Part shown: positions 53,133-62,460 of the stretch, piece by piece
Numbering within the stretch: the stretch's first letter is position 1
Layout: every line of letters starts with the position of its first letter
Origin: an uncultured Dorea sp.
GTDB taxonomy: Bacteria > Bacillota > Clostridia > Lachnospirales > Lachnospiraceae
Length of the DNA: 64,000 nucleotides
Direction: 5' to 3'
Assembly (NCBI GenBank): GCA_910587575.1
Contig: CAJULU010000009.1
Location: 13,801-77,800, forward strand
Made by a program: the position numbers and the translations under genes
Notes under the pieces: model-generated
Seen by the model: only the letters and a program-made list of their open reading frames with translations
What the model was told of the DNA's origin: nothing
Databases searched by the model: none

Positions 53133-54288
53133 CTGCTGCTCCTTCTTCCTTCTCTGTCTTTGACGGCAGTTCCACAATAAACTGTGTCCTTATGTCGTCA
53201 CTTTTCGCCCGGATCCGGCCGCCATGGAGTTCCACAATCTCCTTGGCAATGGCAAGCCCCAGTCCCGCACCGCCTGTTCCGGTGGAACGGGATCCGTCTA
53301 CGCGGTAGAATTTCTCAAAAATCGTCTGAAGCATCGCCCCCGGAATCTTGTCCCCCTGGTTCAGAAACACAATCTCCACGTCCTTTTTCTTCATCCTGGC
53401 ATCGATCTCAATCTTCGTGCCCTCATAACAGTAGGCAATGGCATTTCTCAGTATATTGTCAAATACTCTCGCCAGCTTGTCCGGATCCCCGTACACTACC
53501 AGATTCTCTTCTGCCTGCACTTCGCAGGATAACCGTTTCTCCTGCAGAACGCCGTACAGTTCATCCGCAAGCTGCTCCAGCATCAGAGACAGATTAATCT
53601 CCACTGCCTCCAGTTCAATATCCTGCAGATTATAGCGGGTGATATCAAAGAATTCATTAATCAGCTCTCCCAGGCGGATGGACTTCTCCAGTGCAATGTG
53701 GGTATATTTCATCCGGTCTTCCTCAGGCATTCCTCCATGGCCGTCCAGCATGCTCAGATAGGCAACGATGGATGTAAGAGGCGTCTTGAGGTCATGGGCA
53801 AGAAACAGCACCAGATCGTTCTTCTTCTTCTCGCCCTCCACCGCCTCCAGTTCCTGCCGTTTCAAGGTTGCTTTAATCTCATTTAACCGGATCTCGATGG
53901 GCTTTAATTCCGTGATCAGATGAATCGGCTCCGTGGACTCTGACAGGATGTTTTCAATCCCATCCCCGATCTGATCCACATATTTCATCATCTTAGACAG
54001 GGCCGCATAATAAAACAGCGCAAAAAGAAGCAGGAAACCCACAATGATGAAAAACATCTTGTTGTTTCCGATTAATTTCCAGTACAGACTGATCGCCTTT
54101 TTTTCGTCCACGTCCAGAGACATCAGAAACTCCACAAACATCGCTGCGAAGCTGTCATTATAAATGCCGTCTATCACGTAATTCAGCAGAAAACCGCCTA
54201 CCAGCACTGTCAGCGCCGTCACCAGCACCGTCTGGAGCAGTATGGTAAATTTTAACTTACGGTAATTATTCTTCAATCTTGTAACCAA
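53011..54288 (-). CDS. VanS-like sensor histidine kinase
   Basis: Kinase of 425 residues: two membrane helices (~15-40 and ~80-95) flanking a short outside loop, HisKA with LVLFLAHDLKTPLTSIVAYLSML, HATPase with NILRNAIAYC and GTGGAGLGLAIAKEIVELHGG. The wording is close to VanS of vancomycin resistance operons. After the usual end FIVELPS the frame runs on for ~45 basic residues into the sbcD-like gene, a 122-base out-of-frame overlap that may reflect loss of the original stop. No vanH/A/X genes are here; the regulator gene precedes it with a 23-base overlap. Confidence 0.87.
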   Translation of the reverse strand: MVTRLKNNYRKLKFTILLQTVLVTALTVLVGGFLLNYVIDGIYNDSFAAMFVEFLMSLDVDEKKAISLYWKLIGNNKMFFIIVGFLLLFALFYYAALSKMMKYVDQIGDGIENILSESTEPIHLITELKPIEIRLNEIKATLKRQELEAVEGEKKKNDLVLFLAHDLKTPLTSIVAYLSMLDGHGGMPEEDRMKYTHIALEKSIRLGELINEFFDITRYNLQDIELEAVEINLSLMLEQLADELYGVLQEKRLSCEVQAEENLVVYGDPDKLARVFDNILRNAIAYCYEGTKIEIDARMKKKDVEIVFLNQGDKIPGAMLQTIFEKFYRVDGSRSTGTGGAGLGLAIAKEIVELHGGRIRAKSDDIRTQFIVELPSKTEKEEGAADEVHTYRRRAFGGKAGRRKRIQRKAGKGDLEQPGKGGQGL

Positions 54289-54955
54289 CTCCCCAGACGG
54301 TCTTGATAAAATCCGACTTGCCGGTGGGACCGCTCATCTTCTCCCGCAGATGCCGGATATGTACCATCACCGTGTTGTTACTGTTCTTATAGTATTTCTC
54401 GTTCCATACTTTCTCGAATAGTTCTTCCGAACTGATGACTTTCCCCCGGTTCTCACAGAGAAGCCAGAGGATGTCAAACTCAATGGGGGTCAGCGTAAGG
54501 GGCACTTCATTATAAACGCACTCGTGGGACGTCCGGTTCAGCAGCAGTCCCCCAAAATCGATCACATCCCCCTCTTCCTTACCCCCGTCGTTGTACTGGG
54601 TAGACCGCCGGATCTGCGCCTTGACCCTTGCAACCAGTTCCAGCGGGTTAAAAGGCTTGGGAATATAGTCGTCCGCTCCCAGCGTAAGACCCGTAATCTT
54701 ATCCATGTATTCCGTCTTAGCCGTCAGCATAATGACCGGAAATGTATATTTCTCGCGGATCATCTTCAGAAGCTGGAACCCGTCAATATCCGGGAGCATA
54801 ATGTCCAGGATCGCAAGGTCGATCTTCTTGCTTCTGATACAGTCCAGCGCATCCCCGCCTGTATAGAACTTGAATACGCTGTACTGGTCGTTCTGAAGGT
54901 ATAACTCAATGACATCCGCAATCTCTCTCTCATCATCTACAACTAAAATGTTCAT
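54266..54955 (-). CDS. VanR-like response regulator
   Basis: OmpR-type regulator of 229 residues: receiver (MNILVVDDEREIADVIELYLQND, LAILDIMLPDIDGF, DDYIPKPFNPLELVARV) and winged-helix domain (LTLTPIEFDILWLLCENRGKVIS, VMVHIRHLREKM, TVWGVGYKIE), close to VanR wording. ATG 54955 follows AAAGAGG; the frame extends upstream without a good site. Probably regulates an envelope function; its target operon is not visible here, though a VanZ-like gene lies 1.5 kb away. Confidence 0.9.
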   Translation of the reverse strand: MNILVVDDEREIADVIELYLQNDQYSVFKFYTGGDALDCIRSKKIDLAILDIMLPDIDGFQLLKMIREKYTFPVIMLTAKTEYMDKITGLTLGADDYIPKPFNPLELVARVKAQIRRSTQYNDGGKEEGDVIDFGGLLLNRTSHECVYNEVPLTLTPIEFDILWLLCENRGKVISSEELFEKVWNEKYYKNSNNTVMVHIRHLREKMSGPTGKSDFIKTVWGVGYKIEE

Positions 54956-55004
54956 GATAACCTCTTTTTCTCTCGAAAGTGTGTTGTTGGACACATTGAC
55001 TGAA

Positions 55005-56396
55005 TTATAAATCGCAGTTATTTACGGTTCTTGGGAACGGAATCACATCGCGGATGTTGCCCATTCCGGTAAGATACATCACGCACCGTTCAAAGCCCAG
55101 GCCGAAACCTGCATGACGGGTGGAACCATATCTGCGGAGATCCAGATAGAACCGGTAGTCTTCTTCGTTCATTCCCATCTCTCTGATTCTTGCAAGCAGT
55201 TTGTCGTAATCGTCTTCCCTCTGGCTTCCGCCGATGATCTCACCGATTCCGGGAACCAGGCAGTCTACCGCAGCCACGGTCCTGCCGTCGTCATTCTGCT
55301 TCATATAGAAGGCCTTGATCTCCTTCGGATAATCCGTCACGAACACCGGGCGCTTATACACAACCTCGGTAAGATACCGCTCATGCTCGGTCTGAAGATC
55401 CGCACCCCAGGATACCTTGTATTCAAATTGATCGTTATTCTTCTCCAGAATCTCAACCGCTTCCGTATAGGTCACTCTGGCAAAATCTGAAGATACTACG
55501 TTGTGCAGCCGTTCCAGCAGTCCCTTGTCCACAAATGAGTTGAAGAAATTCATCTCCTCCGGCGCCTCTTCCAGAACATAGTTAATGACGTATTTCAGCA
55601 TGGACTCGGCCAGCATCATATCGTCATCCAGATCCGCAAATGCAATCTCCGGCTCGATCATCCAGAATTCCGCCGCATGCCTTGTAGTGTTGGAGTTCTC
55701 CGCACGGAAGGTGGGTCCAAAGGTGTAGATATTGCGGAAAGCCTGGGCATAGGTCTCCCCATTCAGCTGACCGCTGACCGTAAGGCTCGTCTCCCTGCCA
55801 AAGAAATCCTGGGTGTAGTCTGTATGTCCCGCCTCATTCCTGGGCACATTCTCCATGTCCAGCGTCGTCACGCGGAACATCTCGCCTGCCCCCTCGCAGT
55901 CGCTTCCCGTAATCAGCGGAGTGTGTACATAGACGAACCCTCTCTCCTGGAAGAACTTGTGAAGCGCAAAGGCCGTCAGCGAACGCACGCGGAACACTGC
56001 CTGGAACGTATTGGTTCTTGGCCTCAGATGGGAAATGGTTCTGAGGTATTCAAAACTGTGCCTCTTCTTCTGAAGCGGATAATCCGGTGCGGATGTCCCT
56101 TCAATCTCTACGGTGTCCGCCTGGATCTCAAAAGGCTGCTTTGCCTGAGGCGTCGCCACCAGCGTACCTGTCACAATAACGGCCGCTCCCACGTTCAGTT
56201 TCGATATCTGGGCAAAATTCTCCATCTTGTCATGGTAGACAATCTGCAGCGGCTCAAAAAAGGTTCCGTCATTCAGCACAATAAACCCGAAGGTCTTCGA
56301 ATCCCTTATACTTCGCACCCAGCCGCCGGCCGTCAGCTTCTGATCCAGGTATTTCTCTTTGTTCTTGTATAACTCTTTGATTGTAATCAGTTCCAT
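55005..56396 (-). CDS. asnS: Asparaginyl-tRNA synthetase
   Basis: Class IIb synthetase of 463 residues: OB-fold anticodon domain at the N terminus ([25 protein letters not shown]), motif 2 [21 protein letters not shown], and motif 3 [29 protein letters not shown]. The PFPR ending and [12 protein letters not shown] identify AsnS rather than AspS. A promoter at 56441-56469 precedes it; no T-box is present in the short leader. Confidence 0.97.
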   Translation of the reverse strand: MELITIKELYKNKEKYLDQKLTAGGWVRSIRDSKTFGFIVLNDGTFFEPLQIVYHDKMENFAQISKLNVGAAVIVTGTLVATPQAKQPFEIQADTVEIEGTSAPDYPLQKKRHSFEYLRTISHLRPRTNTFQAVFRVRSLTAFALHKFFQERGFVYVHTPLITGSDCEGAGEMFRVTTLDMENVPRNEAGHTDYTQDFFGRETSLTVSGQLNGETYAQAFRNIYTFGPTFRAENSNTTRHAAEFWMIEPEIAFADLDDDMMLAESMLKYVINYVLEEAPEEMNFFNSFVDKGLLERLHNVVSSDFARVTYTEAVEILEKNNDQFEYKVSWGADLQTEHERYLTEVVYKRPVFVTDYPKEIKAFYMKQNDDGRTVAAVDCLVPGIGEIIGGSQREDDYDKLLARIREMGMNEEDYRFYLDLRRYGSTRHAGFGLGFERCVMYLTGMGNIRDVIPFPRTVNNCDL

Positions 56397-56440
56397 ATCT
56401 ATTCTGCTCCTTTATCTCTGCTTTGATTCACATGGTCTTC

Positions 56441-56469
56441 ATTATAGCATACCCGGACAGGTTTTGAAA
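56441..56469 (-). promoter_or_regulatory. Promoter of asnS
   Basis: On the minus strand TTTCAA (56469-56464), 17-base spacer, perfect TATAAT (56446-56441), 45 bases before the start codon. Confidence 0.7.
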
Positions 56470-56479
56470 GGCAGAGGAA

Positions 56480-57010
56480 TCATTTTCTCCTGCTTCTTAC
56501 CAGCCCGCTGCCAAGCACACAGCCGACCATGCAGCCGAACCCGTTGTGTATAATGTCGTCCCACTCGAACAGCCCTCTGCAGAACACGAACTGGCACGAC
56601 TCAATGATTCCCGAGATCAAAGCCCCGATCAGAAGCCCTCTCCACCAGGACATCTTTTTATGGAATACAAAGGGCAGAAGCAGACCGGCCGGGAACAGAA
56701 GCACCATGTTCAGCAGGCTTTCTTTGAGCATCTCCCGGCTTCCCTGGCGGACGGCCTTCCAGGACCAGAACAGCTCCAGATTGCATTGGTGGATACCAGT
56801 GGGATTTCTTGTAAATACCGTTGAAGCAAATACAATGCCAAGGAAAAGCAGCAGCAGAAGGCCCGCAACCGCCTGTGACAGTGCAATCCTCCCATGTCCC
56901 ACCAGGCGGAACAGGATGACTGCCACAAAGAAGAAAAGTATGGAAAAACAGATAATTTCCCGGATCGTCCATGCCCGGTTATGTGTAATAAAAATCTGGT
57001 ATAAATCCAA
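56480..57010 (-). CDS. VanZ-like membrane protein
   Basis: Membrane protein of 176 residues with four to five helices. The C-terminal pattern NMVLLFPAGLLLPFVFHKKMSWWRGLLIGALISGIIESCQFVFCRGLFEWDDIIHNGFGCMVG is typical of the VanZ family. VanZ gives low-level teicoplanin resistance in enterococci, but many family members are of unknown function. TTG 57010 follows GGAGGTG at 8 bases. It is transcribed toward asnS. Confidence 0.88.
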   Translation of the reverse strand: MDLYQIFITHNRAWTIREIICFSILFFFVAVILFRLVGHGRIALSQAVAGLLLLLFLGIVFASTVFTRNPTGIHQCNLELFWSWKAVRQGSREMLKESLLNMVLLFPAGLLLPFVFHKKMSWWRGLLIGALISGIIESCQFVFCRGLFEWDDIIHNGFGCMVGCVLGSGLVRSRRK

Positions 57011-57106
57011 TTCTGTAACACCTCCGGATAAATTCGCTCTTTTATTCTGATTATACTACCATAATCTTCCGGGATTCGCAATATGCAGGAAGGCGGGGCG
57101 TATCAC

Positions 57107-57135
57107 TTTACACAGTGACAGCCTTTTGTTATAAT
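57107..57135 (+). promoter_or_regulatory. Promoter of the internally deleted AAA/PD-(D/E)XK gene
   Basis: TTTACA (57107-57112), 17-base spacer and perfect TATAAT (57130-57135), followed by GGAGG and ATG 57179. Confidence 0.75.
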
Positions 57136-57178
57136 AGGGGCAGGAATTTCCTTGCCATTACCACATGGAGGTAACCAT

Positions 57179-57703
57179 ATGCAGCATCTGAAAAATATTT
57201 CTGTAAATATCGGCGCTCAGGATTTCGCCGGTCTGATCGAGAAACAGAAATTCTATATTGATAAGACAGATTTCATCAGGGAATGGTGGGAGCATGGTTC
57301 ACTTCAGAGTTTTTCCAGTTTTGACACTGCAAAGAACGCTTCACAGGGCGATGATCCCGAAAGTTTCTACCATGGTTTCGTCCTTGGGCTTATGGTGGGA
57401 CTTGAGGACCGATTTACCATAACTTCTAACAGAGAAAGCGGATTCGGGCGTTATGACGTGATGATCGAGCCTCCGGACAGGGAAAAGGATCCTGCTTATA
57501 TTATTGAGTTTAAAGTCCGAAAACCCGAGAAAGAAAAAAGCATTGAGGAAACTCTGGCCAATGCACTGATGCAGATTGAAGAAAAGGCGTATGAAGCCGC
57601 ACTGACTGCAAAAGGCATACCACATCAGAGGATTCATAAATATGGTTTTGCATTTGAAGGCCGAAAGGTGCTGATTGGCGGCCAGCGCAGCCGATCTGAT
57701 TAA
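57179..57703 (+). CDS. Internally deleted AAA-ATPase-like / PD-(D/E)XK nuclease-like protein
   Basis: Protein of 174 residues joining the two ends of a much larger family (AAA-ATPase_like plus DUF1703-type PD-(D/E)XK nuclease, normally ~500-580 residues). Residues 1-~38 (NISVNIGAQDFAGLIEKQKFYIDKTDFIREWWEHG) are the standard beginning; from about residue 42 (SFSSFDTAKN ... ESFYHGFVLGLMVGLEDRFTITSNRESGFGRYDVMIEP ... YIIEFKV) it is the C-terminal nuclease-like domain. The whole ATPase core between them is missing, yet the frame is intact and a strong promoter and GGAGG site remain. Nuclease residues GRYDV and EFKV are kept. A decaying remnant or a stand-alone nuclease domain. Confidence 0.72.
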   Translation: MQHLKNISVNIGAQDFAGLIEKQKFYIDKTDFIREWWEHGSLQSFSSFDTAKNASQGDDPESFYHGFVLGLMVGLEDRFTITSNRESGFGRYDVMIEPPDREKDPAYIIEFKVRKPEKEKSIEETLANALMQIEEKAYEAALTAKGIPHQRIHKYGFAFEGRKVLIGGQRSRSD

Positions 57704-57789
57704 GACCACAGGAGGGAACCTGGGAATGACCGTATATAGCTCTCTCCTTCTTTAGTCTCATTTCCTTTTTCATCGTCCATTATTTCTTC

Positions 57790-58653
57790 CTAGAATACAT
57801 ACAGCAGGCATAACATTACTGACAGATATATCAGAACCAGTGCCGCCAGAGTCTTGTCATGAATCAGAACTTCTGTCGGATCTCCATCAGAATCACTTTC
57901 TACGTCAAGACTATATCTCATCATAATGATCAATACTACTGGCACTGTCCACAGCAGATAATGATTTTGATAGGCTTCTGCCGTCTTTTCATCAGTACAC
58001 CATAAAGCATAAAAAACATGCACCAGAGCCAGACACATATACATATTTTTGTCTAAAAAGGACTCCGTATAAAATTTCAATACTTTTCTGGTATTGCCAG
58101 TCTGTATCTTCTGTAATTCATTCCTTCTCTTCCCCAGAACAAAATAAAATGCAGATGCAATAACTGCCAGATATAACCAGTGTGATATTTCAATATCCGT
58201 AATAACCGCTCCATAGATCACACGCAGCAAAAAGCCCGACACCAGAATGGATATGTCAGCAATCGGAATATTTTTTAATCCGATACTGTAGGATATATTT
58301 AAAAACAGATAAATCAGCAAAAATAGCCCCGAAACAGCACTGCATGTAAATATACTGCATATAAACGCAGTTACAGACATACCAATAACCAGGATCACCG
58401 CACTTCTTATAGTGATCTTCCCGGCAGCAATTGGCCTCTTACACTTTGTCGGATGCTGACGGTCCTTTTCTATATCTTTTATATCATTTATAACATACAC
58501 AACCGAAGATACCATACAGAATGAAAAAAATCCCATCATACTGCGGAACAGTTTTTTCCAGTCAAAGAACTGGCCGCTGCATGCCAGCGCTGCAAACACA
58601 AGGATATTCTTTATGTAATGGGAAACTCTCATTTCTTTTAAATAATCTCTCAT
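57790..58653 (-). CDS. UbiA-family polyprenyl-phosphate phosphoribosyltransferase
   Basis: Membrane prenyltransferase of 287 residues with about nine helices. The Asp-rich motif NDIKDIEKDRQHPTKCKRPIAAG resembles decaprenyl-phosphate 5-phosphoribosyltransferases (Rv3806c/UbiA type), which attach phosphoribose to a lipid carrier for arabinofuranose or ribofuranose donors. At the end of the glycan cluster, 24 bases after the large membrane protein. The product sugar cannot be told from sequence. Confidence 0.82.
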   Translation of the reverse strand: MRDYLKEMRVSHYIKNILVFAALACSGQFFDWKKLFRSMMGFFSFCMVSSVVYVINDIKDIEKDRQHPTKCKRPIAAGKITIRSAVILVIGMSVTAFICSIFTCSAVSGLFLLIYLFLNISYSIGLKNIPIADISILVSGFLLRVIYGAVITDIEISHWLYLAVIASAFYFVLGKRRNELQKIQTGNTRKVLKFYTESFLDKNMYMCLALVHVFYALWCTDEKTAEAYQNHYLLWTVPVVLIIMMRYSLDVESDSDGDPTEVLIHDKTLAALVLIYLSVMLCLLYVF

Positions 58654-58677
58654 ATCACTTTACCCCCGTAATCCGCA

Positions 58678-60347
58678 TTAAAAGGGATAATATTGACATG
58701 AGAATTTGATTAAATCTATTATGCCATTGACATTAATCAGCAGTATTCCCATCACACAGAAAGACTCTGCCATGAGAGCTATATTTTTACCTGCTGTTTC
58801 AAAGAACTTAAGAAGTAATACAATAAATGCCCATGAAAAATACAGAAGATAGATTGCAAGTTCGTTATATTCCGTTCCCCAGCCTCCTAAGATAAACAAT
58901 ATAACCGACAGACTGATCCATATACCCGAAACCCTGCATAATTTATCCCTACGGTTAATCAGCAAGGATAATACCGACAAAATGAATACAGCCGCTCCTC
59001 CTATATTCAGAAAATTCACATCACATAAAAACCAGGTATACCAGCCTTCTTTAACGACTATTTCTGCTTCCGGCGCAAAGAAACAGGCCCCCACAAAATT
59101 GAGGTACTGAAGGATTCGGCCTCCACCCCCCCCCACGGAATTTTTGTACCTACATAGGAAAATGTATTGGATATTTTTACAGAATAAACCAGTCCTAAAT
59201 GAAATGTCAGCATCAGCGTACCCATAAACGAAAGCGCTCTGAAAACCATATTTTTCGCAGTATCTCTGAATGAAAATCCGCATCGTTCAAACTCTGCAAA
59301 CGGCAGCAGAAATGCACTTGTCACCATGCTTCCGATTAACATATCAGATACAAATCTTTTATTATTTTCTTTCCCGCAAAAAAACCATGATATGTAAATA
59401 ATTATCCAGAAATATGCAAAAATATATTTTTCTACAATTAATATACCTTCCAAACCCGAATAAGAAACCACCAGTAAAAGCATCGCCGCAATACGATTCT
59501 TCGCATACTTAATGTCCATTAATTTTATCAACATAATATTAGATAAAAATAATAACATTACTTGTACCAGCTGTGCCAGTACAGAAGCAATCCAGGCATT
59601 TTCTGCCGGTATCACCGTAAAAAGAAACGTAAAGCCAACAAACGGACTGGCAGTCAGTTCTAACAGCGGCTGACGGATATTCAGTATATCCACATGCAGG
59701 AAATTCATAATATTACCATATATTGCAGAATCCGTTCCATAAATAATATTACAGGGACCTGAATATCCGGCAACAGAAACACGAAAAAAAGTGATCGTCA
59801 TTATCATCTGAATAAAAAGTAATATAAAGTATATCATCTTTTCTGATTTTTGGAGCCCGTTCATGAATCTATATATTTCAATATCCTTTAATACATTAAG
59901 AATCTTACTGCAAATATAACCAGTCAGCGCATAAACAACTCCAAATGACAATATATCAGCCATAACAAGAAAAATTCTGATCCACATCCAGAAATCGTCT
60001 TCCCCTATCCTCAGAGCAGACAGAATCCTGTCTGCTTTTCCGTTTCCAGACACGAAAAAGGACTCCAGATATATGAACATTATGTTATAATTTGCATATA
60101 CAATCCCAACAGAATTAACAAAAGAGTATATCCGTATATATTTATTTTGTCCCTTCACATAATCTGATATTGTACCCGTCCGTCCAATGATATAAACAGC
60201 CGCAATGAGCATTCCAATCAGACTAATCACATAAGACGGATTCAGCCGGATCTGCATTACCGCAAATCCAGCCACAGATACTATGATATACCAGTTTTTC
60301 ACTGCATTATTTAACGACCACTTTTTCGTCTCCATACACACTTCCAT
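58678..60347 (-). pseudogene. Large polytopic membrane protein, frame broken at a G9 tract (possibly phase-variable)
   Basis: Two reading frames make one protein. The first (from ATG 60347, AAGGAG 7 bases upstream) has about nine hydrophobic segments and reads to NTFSYVGTKIPWGG; the second continues as GRILQYLNFVGACFFAPEAEIVV with three or four more helices to 58678. They meet at nine G on the coding strand (59134-59126). With nine G the first frame ends at 59058; ten or seven G would join both into ~555 residues. Architecture (many helices, long outside loop near the C terminus) resembles lipid-linked-sugar glycosyltransferases or polymer membrane enzymes, but the family is not recognised. 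Real phase variation or a sequencing error are the two explanations. Confidence 0.68.
59126..59134 (-). repeat. G9 homopolymer tract in a coding region
   Basis: Nine consecutive C on the plus strand (G on the coding strand), exactly at the point where the membrane-protein gene changes frame. Tracts of this length are prone to slipped-strand mispairing. Confidence 0.9.
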
Positions 60348-60380
60348 CTTCATTCTCCTTGTTCATCCTATAGCACATAT

Positions 60381-61502
60381 TTATCTCTGGTATCTTTCTA
60401 CGTCCTTAATATATTCGCCGAATAGCTTTATCACATATTCCATCTGTTTCTTTGTTCCAATCGTGACTCTGATACAATCTTTTACATTCTCACTCTGGTT
60501 TACATTTCTGACAAAGATATTATGTCTTTCCAGATAAGCCAGAATTTCTTTTTTTACCAGCAGGCTGCTGCATCTGATCAGAACAAAATTCGTATCTGAC
60601 GGATATGCATGAAACATATTCTTATATTCATGATTCATATAATCCGTAAAATATTTCCTGGCCTCATTTACCCTTACTACATAATCCCGCATATAATCAA
60701 TATCGCCAAGCGCTCCGATAACCGACTCCTGTGCAAATGTAGTAATATTCTTAGGATTTCTGATACTTGAAATAAAATGAATATTTTCTTCCGATGCCAG
60801 CAGGTACCCAAATCTGATGTTTGCCAGTCCAAAAGCCTTTGACATGGTTCTGGAAATCAGAATGTTATCATACTCTTTCACCAGTTCTTTACAGCTTCCG
60901 CCGGAAAATTCAATATATGCCTCGTCAATGAGAAACATAGTATCCGGAAATTCTTTCAGCAAAAATTCGATATATTCTTTACTCAGCATCAATCCCGTAG
61001 GATTGTTGGGATTACATATATACACAAGAGATGGTTCTTTATGATAAATCTTATTCTCAAAGGCCTGCTTATCAAATTCAAATTGATAATCCAACTCATA
61101 AAACATGACATGCGCTCCTGCCACCTGTGCCGTTAACCGGAAATTATCATAACTCGGCCATAATATTAGCACCGGATCTCCGACCGTGATAAACATTTTT
61201 GCAATATACTCGTGCAGGGAATCCGAACTCGCAAAGTACTGGACATTCTTTTTGGGAAGTTCCACATATTCCGAAAGCAGCGAATGCAGGGTTTCATTAT
61301 AAGTTGCCGGATAAAAATTCAGAAAATCCTGGTCTAATAATTTTTTCAGCCGTTCTTTCACTTTAGGAGAAGGATTCATAGTAGATTCATTCCAGTCCAG
61401 CTTCAGAATCTCTTTTCTTTCTTCATCGTCAGCCTGCCAGATCTTATGTGATGCAACTGCATACGGTTTAAAATTTCTCAAATATCTGTTAATATAACTC
61501 AT
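60381..61502 (-). CDS. Histidinol-phosphate aminotransferase-like enzyme
   Basis: PLP-dependent class I/II aminotransferase of 373 residues of the HisC/CobD type: LDWNESTMNPSP near the start, YICNPNNPTGLMLS, FLIDEAYIEFSG, and the PLP Lys in ISRTMSKAFGLANIRFGYLLAS. No other his genes are present, and it lies in a glycan cluster, so it may act on an amino-sugar, phosphonate or amino-acid decoration rather than histidine synthesis. That role is inferred from position. Confidence 0.85.
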   Translation of the reverse strand: MSYINRYLRNFKPYAVASHKIWQADDEERKEILKLDWNESTMNPSPKVKERLKKLLDQDFLNFYPATYNETLHSLLSEYVELPKKNVQYFASSDSLHEYIAKMFITVGDPVLILWPSYDNFRLTAQVAGAHVMFYELDYQFEFDKQAFENKIYHKEPSLVYICNPNNPTGLMLSKEYIEFLLKEFPDTMFLIDEAYIEFSGGSCKELVKEYDNILISRTMSKAFGLANIRFGYLLASEENIHFISSIRNPKNITTFAQESVIGALGDIDYMRDYVVRVNEARKYFTDYMNHEYKNMFHAYPSDTNFVLIRCSSLLVKKEILAYLERHNIFVRNVNQSENVKDCIRVTIGTKKQMEYVIKLFGEYIKDVERYQR

Positions 61503-61518
61503 CTGTCCATGTCTCCAT

Positions 61519-62460
61519 TCATGATCTTTGTGTTTTTGGTAATTTCAGTTTTTCCCCATATATTCTGTCATATTTTTCCGGGTAAAATCTATCATTGCCT
61601 GACCCATGATACAGGGTGATCTCCCCGATATACAATTTCCCGTCCAGATTATAAAAATCAATTCTTACAAGCGGAAAATCCTGTGCCAATTCTGCAGATA
61701 ATCTCAGCATCTCTTCAAAATTCTCTGGTTTCGGAATGGACCGGGAAGCCTCATACCTGTCATACGTCTTTTTATCCGCATCTCTTACCCAGATAAAATG
61801 CAGCCGGTTCCAGTCGGGATCATATACCTGTCTTACATTGGCGTTCAGCCGGTCAACGGAACAGTAGATAAACTGAAGTTCTCCATTGATATACAGAAAT
61901 TTGTAATCATCCGGTATCCGTCCATGGGCATCCTGTAACAATTCTTCCACAACAATATAGGGATTTTTTTCAAAATACTGATGTTCCCTGGATATGACCG
62001 TATGCAGATTCGAAGAAATAACCTGCCTCCTGAAATATTCTTTCAGCCAGGTATCTGTATAGGAGTTCCGGTCTTTCACGATCAGATTAGAACCGCTTCC
62101 ATTAGACACTTTTATGATACACGGAAACTTTCTGATCTTGTTCATTGACAAATCCTTCGGCGAACGTGTAACATACAGAAGTTTCGGCGCATAATCATAG
62201 CCCAGTTTCTCTTTTAAATAGCCGTGAATCAGATACTTGTCACAGCATTGAACGGAGTGTTCCTGAAAATAATTCACCTTAAGCCAGACAATCTTTTCAT
62301 TCAATGTTTCCGGGTTTTCAAGATCTATATCATATCCCGTATTCTTCTTATATACTTTCGCCGCCCACTTCTTCTCACCCATAAGAGCGATCTGGATTTT
62401 TTTTAACTGCAAAAAGCTTTTTCTTAAGAGAATGCTTTTTCTAATCCTCTGCTTTACCAT
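61519..62460 (-). CDS. TupA-like ATP-grasp protein
   Basis: Protein of 313 residues of the ATPgrasp_TupA family found in capsule, teichuronopeptide and exopolysaccharide clusters: NPETLNEKIVWLKVNYF, CDKYLIHGYLKEKLGYDYAPKLLYV, FPCIIKVSNGSGSNLIV, EELLQDAHGRIPDDYKF and LVRIDFYNLDGKLYIGEITLYHGSG. Such enzymes are thought to link an amino acid or peptide to a glycan through an acyl-phosphate. ATG 62460 follows GAGGAG and overlaps the HAD gene by 7 bases. Confidence 0.86.
   Translation of the reverse strand: MVKQRIRKSILLRKSFLQLKKIQIALMGEKKWAAKVYKKNTGYDIDLENPETLNEKIVWLKVNYFQEHSVQCCDKYLIHGYLKEKLGYDYAPKLLYVTRSPKDLSMNKIRKFPCIIKVSNGSGSNLIVKDRNSYTDTWLKEYFRRQVISSNLHTVISREHQYFEKNPYIVVEELLQDAHGRIPDDYKFLYINGELQFIYCSVDRLNANVRQVYDPDWNRLHFIWVRDADKKTYDRYEASRSIPKPENFEEMLRLSAELAQDFPLVRIDFYNLDGKLYIGEITLYHGSGNDRFYPEKYDRIYGEKLKLPKTQRS

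Noticed and set aside
53011..57010. Vancomycin resistance cluster
   Set aside because: VanR/VanS-like and VanZ-like genes are present, but no D-Ala-D-Lac or D-Ala-D-Ser ligase, vanH, vanX or vanT gene lies in the window, and asnS separates them.
60381..61502. Histidine biosynthesis gene hisC
   Set aside because: No other his gene is near and the cluster is for glycan synthesis, so the gene symbol was not assigned.
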